Assembly (NCBI GenBank): GCA_012513595.1
Contig: JAAZBY010000497.1
Span: 1 to 5,962 of the forward strand
Direction of reading: 5' to 3'
Source of the DNA: Chloroflexota bacterium
GTDB taxonomy: Bacteria; Chloroflexota; Anaerolineae; UBA1429
Length of the DNA stretch: 5,962 nucleotides
The notes below the pieces were generated by a model. It did not search any database. It saw only the letters and a list, made by a program, of their open reading frames with translations, and was not told the DNA's origin. Shown here in pieces: positions 1-5,903 of this stretch; position 1 is the first letter of the stretch, and the number at the start of each line of letters is the position of its first letter. The position numbers and the translations under genes were made by a program.

Positions 1-1766
1 TGGGCTCCGGCGGCATGATCGTCGTCGACGAAGACACCTGCATGGTGGAGTTCAGCAAGTTCTTCCTGACCTTCGCCACAGCGGAATCGTGCGGCAAATG
101 CGTGCCCTGCCGCGTCGGGGGCCGCCGCATGCTGGAGGTGCTCAACCGCATCACCCGCGGCGAGGGCACCCTGGCCGACCTCGACACGATCGAGCAGATC
201 GCCAAGGGCATGTCGGAGGGCTCGCTGTGCGCCCTGGGGCAGCTGACGCCCGGCCCGGTGATGAGCACGCTGCGCTACTTCCGCGAGGAGTTCCTGGCCC
301 ACATCGTTGACAAGCGCTGCCCGGCCGGCGCCTGCAAGGACCTGGTCCGCTCCCCATGCGTGAACGCCTGCCCGGCCGGCGTCGACGTGCCCACCTACCT
401 GTCGCACGTCGCGGAGGGCGACTATGCCGAGGCGTTGCACGTCCATCGGCAGCGCAATCCCTTCCCGTCGATCTGCGGGCGCGTTTGCCCGGCCTTCTGC
501 GAGCAGCGCTGCCGCCGCGGCGACCTCGACCAGTCCATCGCCATCCGCCAGGTCAAGCGCTTCATGGCCGACCAGGAAGCCGATCATCCCTGGACGCCGG
601 AGGCAACCGGCCCCAAACGGGGCAAGAAGGTGGCTGTCATTGGCTCTGGGCCCGCCGGCCTGACGGCGGCGCTGCGCCTGGCCCAGATGGGCTACGGGGT
701 AACGGTTCATGAGGCCCTGCCCGTCGCCGGCGGTATGATGGCTGTGGGCATCCCCGAATACCGCCTGCCCCGCGAGACGATGAACGCCGAGATCGACGCC
801 ATCAGGCGGGCCGGCGTAGAGATCGTCCTGAACTCCAGGTTGGGCCGCGACGTGACTGTCGGCTCGCTCCTCGACAGCGAGGGATTCAGCGCCGTGCTGT
901 TGGCGCTGGGTGCCCAGAACAGCCGAGCCATGCGCATCCCCGGCGAAGACAAGGAAGGTGTGTGGGGCGGCACCGAGTTCCTGCAGCGCGTGGCCCTGCA
1001 CGATGCCCCTGACCTGGCCGGCAAGCGCGTCGCTGTGGTAGGCGGCGGCAACACCGCCATCGACGCCGCGCGCACGTCCATGCGCCTTGGCGCGCGGGAG
1101 GTAAACATCGTCTACCGGCGCACCCGCCGCGACATGCCCGCGCAGCTCCTGGAGATCGCCGAGGCCGAGGAGGAAGGGCTCATCATCCACACCCTGGTCA
1201 ACCCGACGGCCATCGTCGGCAATGGCCGGGTCGAGGGGCTGGAGCTCATCCGCCAGGAGCTGGGTGACTTTGACGAGAGCGCCCGACGGCGGCCCAACCC
1301 GATCGAGGGCTCCGAGTTCGTCCTGCCGGTGGATGTGGTCATCCAGGCGATCGGCCAGAGCACCGACACCGCCTGCGTGGGAGACTCTGGCGTGGCCTTT
1401 AACCGCAACACCACCGTCCAGGTGGAGGGCAACCTGGCCACCACGCGCGCCGGCGTTTTCGCCGCCGGAGACGCGGTGCTGGGGCCCGCGACGGTTGTGG
1501 AGGCGGTCGCCCAGGGCAACCGGGCCGCCGAGAGCATCCACAAGTACCTGACGGGCGCCAAGGCCAACGTCCCCGTGGAGTGGAAGGAGTACGGGAGCGC
1601 TCCTCTGGCCTGGTCCATGGAGGACTATGCCACGGCCGTCCGCGGGGAGATGCCCGTCCAGGAACCGTCCGTCCGCAGGAACAACTGGCGAGAGGTCGAG
1701 CTGGGCTTCCCCGAGGCAGTCTGCCGCGAGGAGTGCCGGCGCTGCCTGCGGTGCGATCTCGAATAG
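1..1766 (+). CDS. NuoF/HydB-type flavoprotein fused to GltD/NfnB-type NAD(P)H:FAD oxidoreductase, 5'-truncated
   Basis: Probable electron-input/output subunit of the formate dehydrogenase encoded next. The reading frame is open to the left edge: the codons before the first Met (at 15) read GSGG, part of the usual NuoF GSGG(L/M)IV motif, so the true start and the N-terminal NuoF domains (FMN/NAD Rossmann, SLBB) lie outside. Counting from the Met at 15, the NuoF C-terminal 4Fe-4S domain has C26, C29, C32 and C72, followed by the HydB-like CPAGAC (102-107). A GltD-type Fe-S domain follows (C115, C119, C154, C158, C162, C166). Then come the FAD GSGPAG motif (210-215), the nucleotide-binding GGGNTA (343-348), VYRRTRR (366-372) and a second FAD motif, AAGD (483-486). 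The C-terminus has C570-x3-C574-x2-C577-x2-C580, one more potential 4Fe-4S site. The Arg-rich VYRR region resembles the NADP(H)-binding part of GltD/NfnB, so NADP(H) use is plausible but inferred. It ends in TAG 320 nt before fdhA. Moorella-type NADP-linked formate dehydrogenase beta subunits and Sporomusa-type Nfn proteins are comparable in outline. The domain assignment is firm; the physiological partner is inferred from adjacency. Confidence 0.93.
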   Translation, partial: GSGGMIVVDEDTCMVEFSKFFLTFATAESCGKCVPCRVGGRRMLEVLNRITRGEGTLADLDTIEQIAKGMSEGSLCALGQLTPGPVMSTLRYFREEFLAHIVDKRCPAGACKDLVRSPCVNACPAGVDVPTYLSHVAEGDYAEALHVHRQRNPFPSICGRVCPAFCEQRCRRGDLDQSIAIRQVKRFMADQEADHPWTPEATGPKRGKKVAVIGSGPAGLTAALRLAQMGYGVTVHEALPVAGGMMAVGIPEYRLPRETMNAEIDAIRRAGVEIVLNSRLGRDVTVGSLLDSEGFSAVLLALGAQNSRAMRIPGEDKEGVWGGTEFLQRVALHDAPDLAGKRVAVVGGGNTAIDAARTSMRLGAREVNIVYRRTRRDMPAQLLEIAEAEEEGLIIHTLVNPTAIVGNGRVEGLELIRQELGDFDESARRRPNPIEGSEFVLPVDVVIQAIGQSTDTACVGDSGVAFNRNTTVQVEGNLATTRAGVFAAGDAVLGPATVVEAVAQGNRAAESIHKYLTGAKANVPVEWKEYGSAPLAWSMEDYATAVRGEMPVQEPSVRRNNWREVELGFPEAVCREECRRCLRCDLE

Positions 1767-1785
1767 GCGCCGCGTGGGGCAGATC

Positions 1786-1837
1786 GGCGGGGGAGGGCAG
1801 CGCGCCCGGGGACCTGCCGGGAGTTCCCCCCTCCGCC
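1786..1837 (+). terminator. GC-rich hairpin after the NuoF-GltD fusion gene (no U-tract)
   Basis: The arm GGCGGGGGAGGG (1786-1797) pairs with CCCCCCTCCGCC (1826-1837): 10 Watson-Crick pairs, one G-T and one A-C mismatch. A smaller inner stem, CCCGG (1805-1809) with CCGGG (1817-1821), sits in the loop. It begins 19 nt after the stop codon, as a terminator would. No run of T follows, so it is not a canonical intrinsic terminator; a U-less terminator, an mRNA 3'-end stabiliser or an attenuator-like element are alternatives. Confidence 0.5.
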
Positions 1838-1878
1838 TCTCGGGGTCCGTGTTCTGAGTCGTGGGTCGCACGGGTGAT

Positions 1879-1889
1879 CCACAGTGTGG
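1879..1889. promoter_or_regulatory. Perfect 11-bp palindrome upstream of the fdhA promoter
   Basis: CCACA-G-TGTGG is a perfect odd-length palindrome ending 12 nt before the predicted -35 box at 1902. That position would suit an activator or repressor site. A second inverted repeat, TGGGC (1892-1896) with GCCCA (1907-1911), overlaps the -35 box. No known regulator consensus was recognised, and palindromes this short can occur by chance. Confidence 0.25.
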
Positions 1890-1901
1890 CTTGGGCACCT
1901 G

Positions 1902-1929
1902 TTGCGGCCCACGATGTGCAGGGTACAAT
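1902..1929 (+). promoter_or_regulatory. Predicted sigma70-type promoter for fdhA
   Basis: The -35 candidate TTGCGG (1902-1907) is separated by 16 nt from the -10 candidate TACAAT (1924-1929, five of six matches to TATAAT). Transcription would start near 1935-1937, giving a leader of about 150 nt before the fdhA ATG. The -10 box stands out in an otherwise GC-rich gap and lies downstream of the terminator-like hairpin. This supports fdhA being transcribable independently of the preceding gene. Confidence 0.55.
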
Positions 1930-1934
1930 GCGTT

Positions 1935-1974
1935 AGGGTTTTGGCGCTCTCGATCGGCCAATGCCGCGAACCCT
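1935..1974 (+). promoter_or_regulatory. Potential stem-loop at the 5' end of the fdhA leader
   Basis: AGGGTT (1935-1940) pairs with AACCCT (1969-1974), and directly inside it TTGGC (1941-1945) pairs with GCCAA (1957-1961), leaving an 11-nt loop and a 7-nt bulge. The outer stem would begin at the predicted transcription start. It could stabilise the mRNA or form part of a regulatory leader. I could not match it to the Moco riboswitch or any other known class. Confidence 0.25.
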
Positions 1975-2026
1975 TCGAGGCTTTGGCCTGGGCCGTTGTG
2001 GCCTGACCGCAAACAGGGGCGAGGGA

Positions 2027-2086
2027 ATGAGTCCGGTCCTTCGCTTCCACACAGGTGCCGTCTTGACGGCGCAGGAGGACGTCTGA
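2027..2086 (+). CDS. Possible 19-codon leader ORF overlapping the fdhA start (TGATG)
   Basis: An ATG at 2027 has an AGGGG sequence (2015-2019) 7 nt upstream. It opens a 19-residue ORF that begins MSPVLRF, ends AQEDV, and stops at TGA 2084-2086, overlapping the fdhA ATG by one base. The same frame extends up to an ATG at 1961 (41 residues), but that start has no evident ribosome-binding site. Translation could couple to fdhA by termination-reinitiation. No homology is recognised and the fdhA AGGAGG lies inside it, so chance is a serious alternative. Confidence 0.22.
   Translation: MSPVLRFHTGAVLTAQEDV
2073..2078 (+). promoter_or_regulatory. Shine-Dalgarno site deciding the fdhA start
   Basis: AGGAGG lies 7 nt before ATG 2086. 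The frame is open upstream to 1861, so this site decides the start. A small inverted repeat, GCCGT (2057-2061) with ACGGC (2066-2070) around a CUUG tetraloop, ends 2 nt before it and could modulate ribosome access. Confidence 0.85.
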
Positions 2087-4812
2087 TGCCGGATGTTCTG
2101 GTCACCATCGATGGATGCCAGGTCTCGGTACCGCAGGGGAGCACCATTCTCCAGGCCGCCGAGGCAGCGGGCGTCAAGATCCCCACACTCTGTCACCATC
2201 CAGCCCTCCAGCCGATCGGGGCCTGCCGCATGTGCCTCGTGGAGGTAGAGAAGCAACGCGTGCTGCAGCCGGCCTGCACCTTCCCGGTGTCCGCCGGGAT
2301 GGTGGTGCACACGGCCTCCCCGAACGTGGTCAGCGCGCGGCGCTTCGTGCTCGAGCTGCTCTTGTCGGACCATCCCCTCGATTGCATGACTTGCGAATCG
2401 GGCGGCAGCTGTGAGCTGCAGGACCTGGCCTACGAGTATGGCGTGCAACAGACCCGCTTCCCCGGAGTCCAGCACGATTGGCCTCTGGACAACGCCAACC
2501 CCTTCATCGTCCGCGACTACAACAAGTGCATCCTGTGCCGCCGCTGCGTGCGGGCCTGCCAGGAGATCAACGGCGTCGAGGCCATTGGCCTGATCAACCG
2601 CGGCTTTGACAGCAAGGTCGGCGCCGCCTATGACTCCGGCCTGGAAGACTCGCCCTGCGAGTTCTGCGGCATGTGCGTGGCCGTCTGCCCCACCGGGGCG
2701 CTGGTGCCCAAGCAGGCCGCCGGGCGCGGCCGCGCCTGGCAGACCAAGAAGGTCTCCACCATCTGCCCCTACTGCGGGGTGGGCTGTACGCTCGACCTGC
2801 ACGTACACGATGGAAGGATCGCCAAGGTGGCCTCCAACTGGGGCGGGCCGGCCAACCACGGCGTTACCTGCGTGAAGGGGCGCTTTGGCTGGGACTATGT
2901 CGAGAGCGCCGAGCGGCTCACAACGCCGCTGATCCGTAAGGACGGCGAGCTCGTCGAGGCCACCTGGGATGAAGCCCTGGACCTGATCGCCGACAAGTTC
3001 GCCCAGATCGTGCGGGAGAGCGGGCCCGATGCGCTGGCCTTCCTCAGCTCGTCCAAGTGTACCAACGAGGAGAACTATCTCGTCCAGAAGCTGAGCCGCG
3101 CGGTGGTCGGCACCAACAACGTCGATCACTGTGCGCGGCTTTGACACTCCTCTACGGTGACCGGTCTGGTCACAGCATTTGGCTCGGGCGCGATGACCAA
3201 CTCGATCGACGATGTAGCGCAGGAGGCCCAGGCGTACTTTGTGATCGGCTCCAACACGACGGAGAACCACCCCGTCATCGGCATGCGCCTGCGGCAGGCC
3301 GTGCGGCAGCGGGGCGCCAAGCTGATCGTGGCCGACCCACGGCGCATCCCGCTGACCGATTTCGCCACCTTGCACCTGCGGCAGCGCCCTGGGACGGACA
3401 TTGCCCTGCTGAACGGCATCATGAACGCGCTGATCAGCGAGGGGCTGTACGACAAGGAGTATGTGGAGACGCGCACCGAGGGCTTTGACGCCCTGTGGGC
3501 CGTGGTGAGCACCTACACGCCGGAGCGCGCCGCAGAGATCACCGGTGTGCCCGCCGAGGGCATCCGCGAGGCCGCGCGCCTGTTGGCCGCCAACCGCCCG
3601 GGAGCCCTCATCTATGCCATGGGGATCACCCAGCACACCACCGGGCACCAGAACGTGCTCTCGTGCGCCAACCTGCAGATGCTGCTGGGCAACATGGGCG
3701 TGCCGGGCGGCGGGGTGAACCCACTCCGCGGGCAGAACAACGTGCAGGGCGCCTGTGACACCGGCTGCCTGGTGAACTACTACCCCGGCTACCAGCGGGT
3801 GGTGGATGACGCCGCCCAGGCCAAGTTCCAGGCCGCCTGGGGCAAGACGGGTGGCAAGCAGGTCGGCCTGACGGTCGTGGAGATCATGAACGCCATCGAC
3901 CGCGACGAGGTGCGCGGCCTGTTCGTCCTGGGTGAAAACCCCGCCATGACCGACCCCGACGCCAACCATGCGCGCCACGCCATGGAGCACATGGAGTTCA
4001 TGGTCGTGCAGGAGATCCTGCCCAGTGAGACGACCATCTACGCCGACGTCGTCCTCCCTGGTGCGGCCTTCTCAGAAAAGGACGGCACCTTTACGAGCAC
4101 CGAGCGGCGCGTCCAGCGGGTGCGCAAGGCGGTCGATCCCCCCGGGCAGGCCCGTCCGGACTGGGAAGTGCTGGCCGACCTGGGGCGCCGCCTGCAGGCC
4201 AGGCTGGGCCTCACCGGCCAGGAAGGCCCCTACGCCGGATGGAGCTATGAGAGCCCCGAGCAGATCATGGCCGAACTGGCAGCGCTCACGCCGAGCTACG
4301 CCGGGATCAGCCACGCCCGCCTGGAGAAGCAGAGCCTACAGTGGCCCTGCCCCGACGCCACGCACCCGAGCACCCAGTACCTGCACAAGGCCAAGTTCTC
4401 GCGGGGGTTGGGGCTGTTCAGCCCGGTCGAGTGGCTGCCGCCGGCCGAGAGCCCCGATGCCGAGTACCCGCTGATCCTGACTACGGGCCGCGTACTGTAC
4501 CACTGGCACGGCGGCACCATGTCGCGCCGTTCCCCCGGGCTGGAGGAGATCTACCCGGAGCCCCTGGTGGAGATCAACCCGATCGACGCCCGGGCGCTCA
4601 AGGTGCGGGACGGCGACATGATCACAGTCAGCTCGCGGCGCGGCAGCGTCAAGGCCCGCGCAGAAGTGGTCGATCGGCCCGACCCGGGCGTGATCTTTAT
4701 GACCTTCCACTTTCACGAGGCTGCGGCCAACCTGCTGACCATCGCTGCTCTGGATCCCATCGCCAAGATCCCAGAGTACAAGGTGTGCGCGGTGCGGGTG
4801 GAACCGAGTTGA
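2086..4812 (+). CDS. fdhA: Selenocysteine-containing formate dehydrogenase catalytic subunit, NuoG-type; TGA 3142-3144 read as Sec
   Basis: Interconverts formate and CO2 at a Mo- or W-bis-pterin cofactor in the cytoplasm; no Tat signal is visible. It is 908 residues with Sec included, normal for NuoG-headed FdhA. Domains in order: a 2Fe-2S ferredoxin fold (C36, C47, C50, C64); the NuoG His-Cys 4Fe-4S site (H96, C100, C103, C109); a two-cluster ferredoxin (C148/151/154/158 and C191/194/197/201); the catalytic-domain 4Fe-4S site (C227, C230, C234, C262); the active site NVDHCARL-U-H with Sec353 followed by His354; and a C-terminal molydopterin dinucleotide-binding domain from about residue 794 (YPLILTTGR). 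The TGA is not a true stop: the frame continues with full family similarity (HSSTVTGLV), the TGA is exactly where the family has Cys or Sec, and a SECIS-like hairpin follows. The gene ends at TGA 4810-4812. Mo versus W and the reaction direction cannot be told from sequence. Electrons probably pass to the upstream NuoF-GltD fusion. Confidence 0.96.
3142..3173 (+). promoter_or_regulatory. Selenocysteine UGA codon with bacterial SECIS-like hairpin
   Basis: The Sec codon TGA (3142-3144) is followed by the stem GTGACC (3157-3162) pairing perfectly with GGTCAC (3168-3173) around the loop GGTCT (3163-3167). As I recall E. coli fdhF, its SECIS loop also carries GGUCU, 18 nt after the UGA, the same spacing as here. 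The SelB-binding loop GU is therefore present. The bulged U that E. coli has in the upper stem is not evident, since this stem pairs fully. The element lies within the coding sequence and also encodes VTGLV. Confidence 0.85.
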
Positions 4813-4821
4813 TCTGGTTGC

Positions 4822-4850
4822 GGGGGGCCGAGCGGTAGTGCTCGCCCCCT
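4822..4850 (+). terminator. GC-rich hairpin after fdhA (no U-tract)
   Basis: GGGGGG (4822-4827) and CGAGC (4829-4833) pair with GCTCG (4840-4844) and CCCCCT (4845-4850). One C (4828) is bulged, the last pair is G-T, and the loop has six bases (GGTAGT). The hairpin starts 9 nt after the fdhA stop. CGCCGG rather than a T-run follows, so termination is likely but not canonical. Partial read-through into the FNT gene is possible. Confidence 0.5.
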
Positions 4851-4977
4851 CGCCGGTATAAAGGGGGTGGCTACGCTACGATCCGGTCTCTGAAACGTCC
4901 GTACGGTAAGGTCAGCAACTCTGCCGTGGCCGTCAGTGTCAGGCCAGGCACTCGGATCCGCATGATCACTTGCTCCC

Positions 4978-4982
4978 GGAGG
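4978..4982 (+). promoter_or_regulatory. Shine-Dalgarno site of the FNT channel gene
   Basis: GGAGG, inside a longer GGAGGGGGG run, lies 7 nt before ATG 4990. It supports this start over any in-frame alternative. Confidence 0.8.
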
Positions 4983-4989
4983 GGGGAAC

Positions 4990-5793
4990 ATGGCTTACAA
5001 GACTCCGAAACAGATCGCTGAGGCCGCTTGCACCGCTGCCTGCGCCAAGGCCGGCCTGTCCAGTTCGAAGCAGCTGGTGCTCGGCTTCCTGGCCGGCGCG
5101 TTCATCGCCTTGGGTGGGCTGCTCGCCATCATTGTCGGCAAGGGGAGCCCGGAGCTGGGCGCGACCAACCCCGGCCTGGCCAAGTTCCTCTTCGGCGCAG
5201 TCTTCCCTGTGGGCCTGATGGCCGTCATCATCGCGGGGGCCGAGTTGTTCACCGGCAACTCCGGGCTCCTTCCGATCGGCTGCCTGTCAGGCAAGGTTGC
5301 CTGGATGGCCCTGCTGCGCAACTGGGTGTTCGTGTATCTTGGCAACTTTATCGGCTCGCTCTTTGTGGCCCTGGCGCTGTCTTACTGGACGGGGCTGGTG
5401 CAGGGTGGCGACCTGGGCAAGGCGTCTGCGGCCATCGCCGAGGCCAAGGTGTCGCTGACCTGGATACAGGCCATTCTGCGCGGGGTGGGCTGCAACTGGC
5501 TGGTGGTCCTGGCTGTGTGGATGGCCATCGGCGCCGAGGACATCGCCGGCAAGATCCTGGCCATCTGGTTCCCGATCATGACCTTTGTGGCCATGGGGAT
5601 GGAGCACTCGATCGCCAACATGTTCTTCATCCCGCTGGGGATGCTGAACGGCGCCAACGTGAGCATTGGCCAGTTCCTGTTCTCCAACCTCCTGCCGGTC
5701 ACCATCGGCAATATCATCGGCGGGGGCGTGCTCGTCGGTGCCATCTACTGGTGGGTCTACCTGCGCGACGATCAGGCAGCCGCCGCCAAGTAG
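4990..5793 (+). CDS. focA: Formate/nitrite transporter (FNT) family channel, probably for formate
   Basis: Integral inner-membrane channel of 267 residues, a usual FNT length. Six hydrophobic segments are visible at about residues 29-50, 65-87, 105-132, 157-180, 188-212 and 229-258, matching the FNT fold, which assembles as a pentamer. Family signatures seen are AELFTGN (84-90), RGVGCNW (164-170) and MEHSIANMFFIP (204-215), the last containing the conserved central His (206) of the pore. The family carries formate, nitrite, hydrosulfide or lactate. Formate is inferred because the gene follows a formate dehydrogenase by 177 nt. The symbol focA (fdhC in some genomes) is used by family and context, not from a substrate test. 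The gap before it contains the fdhA hairpin and no convincing promoter; co-transcription with fdhA by read-through or from a divergent-type promoter is possible. It ends in TAG with a strong hairpin behind it. Confidence 0.93.
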   Translation: MAYKTPKQIAEAACTAACAKAGLSSSKQLVLGFLAGAFIALGGLLAIIVGKGSPELGATNPGLAKFLFGAVFPVGLMAVIIAGAELFTGNSGLLPIGCLSGKVAWMALLRNWVFVYLGNFIGSLFVALALSYWTGLVQGGDLGKASAAIAEAKVSLTWIQAILRGVGCNWLVVLAVWMAIGAEDIAGKILAIWFPIMTFVAMGMEHSIANMFFIPLGMLNGANVSIGQFLFSNLLPVTIGNIIGGGVLVGAIYWWVYLRDDQAAAAK

Positions 5794-5814
5794 TCTCCCT
5801 CTCATACCTTCTGC

Positions 5815-5852
5815 AGCAGCGCCGGGCGGCACTCTCGCTGCCCGGCGCTGCT
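5815..5852 (+). terminator. Long perfect hairpin after the FNT gene (no U-tract)
   Basis: AGCAGCGCCGGGC (5815-5827) is perfectly complementary to GCCCGGCGCTGCT (5840-5852). Three further pairs (5828-5830 with 5837-5839, one of them G-T) give a 16-bp stem around the hexaloop ACTCTC. It begins 21 nt after the TAG stop, between the FNT gene and hypA. CCGTCCCC follows instead of a T-run, so it is either a U-less terminator or a 3'-end stabiliser. It is the strongest hairpin found in the window. Confidence 0.65.
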
Positions 5853-5890
5853 CCGTCCCCGCCCGAGTCGCCGGGGCGCCCCTCCCGGAG

Positions 5891-5896
5891 TACAAT
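5891..5896 (+). promoter_or_regulatory. -10 box of a probable leaderless hypA promoter
   Basis: TACAAT lies 7 nt before the hypA ATG, so a start 7-8 nt downstream of the box would put the 5' end of the mRNA at or within a base of the ATG. It is the same hexamer as the predicted fdhA -10 box. No clear -35 box is visible at 16-18 nt upstream (GTCGCCGG region). A GGAG at 5887-5890 is 13 nt from the ATG, too far for a good ribosome-binding site. Confidence 0.45.
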
Positions 5897-5903
5897 AACC
5901 AGG

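Larger units (their letters stand above)
1767..2085. other. 319-nt intergenic region with terminator-like hairpin, promoter and fdhA leader
   Basis: No conserved protein or RNA gene is recognised here. The left third contains a large GC-rich hairpin after the TAG stop (1786-1837). The middle contains a short palindrome (1879-1889) and a sigma70-like promoter (1902-1929). The right half would be the 5' leader of fdhA, about 150 nt long, with several short inverted repeats, a possible 19-codon ORF and the AGGAGG ribosome-binding site. The frame of fdhA stays open leftwards to 1861 without a stop, but nothing in that extension resembles a formate dehydrogenase N-terminus. Confidence 0.7.

Noticed and set aside
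1861..2085. Upstream GTG (1861) as the start of fdhA
   Set aside because: The extension is not family-like and lacks a ribosome-binding site; AGGAGG at 2073-2078 precedes ATG 2086, where the ferredoxin fold begins.
3142..3144. TGA as a nonsense mutation making fdhA a pseudogene or two separate genes
   Set aside because: Both sides match formate dehydrogenase without gap, the TGA is at the active-site Sec/Cys position and a SECIS-like hairpin follows.
1933..3990. 685-residue ORF on the minus strand
   Set aside because: Antisense shadow of fdhA in GC-rich sequence; low-complexity His/Gly/Ala-rich composition and no recognisable domain.
3157..4812. Separate gene starting at GTG 3157
   Set aside because: It begins inside the SECIS stem and in the middle of the catalytic domain with no ribosome-binding site.
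4857..4882. TATAAA (4857-4862) or TACGAT (4877-4882) as a promoter for the FNT gene
   Set aside because: No acceptable -35 hexamer at 16-18 nt from either box.
4927..4946. TGGCC/GGCCA inverted repeat in the FNT leader
   Set aside because: Only 5 bp with a 10-nt loop, expected by chance at this GC content.
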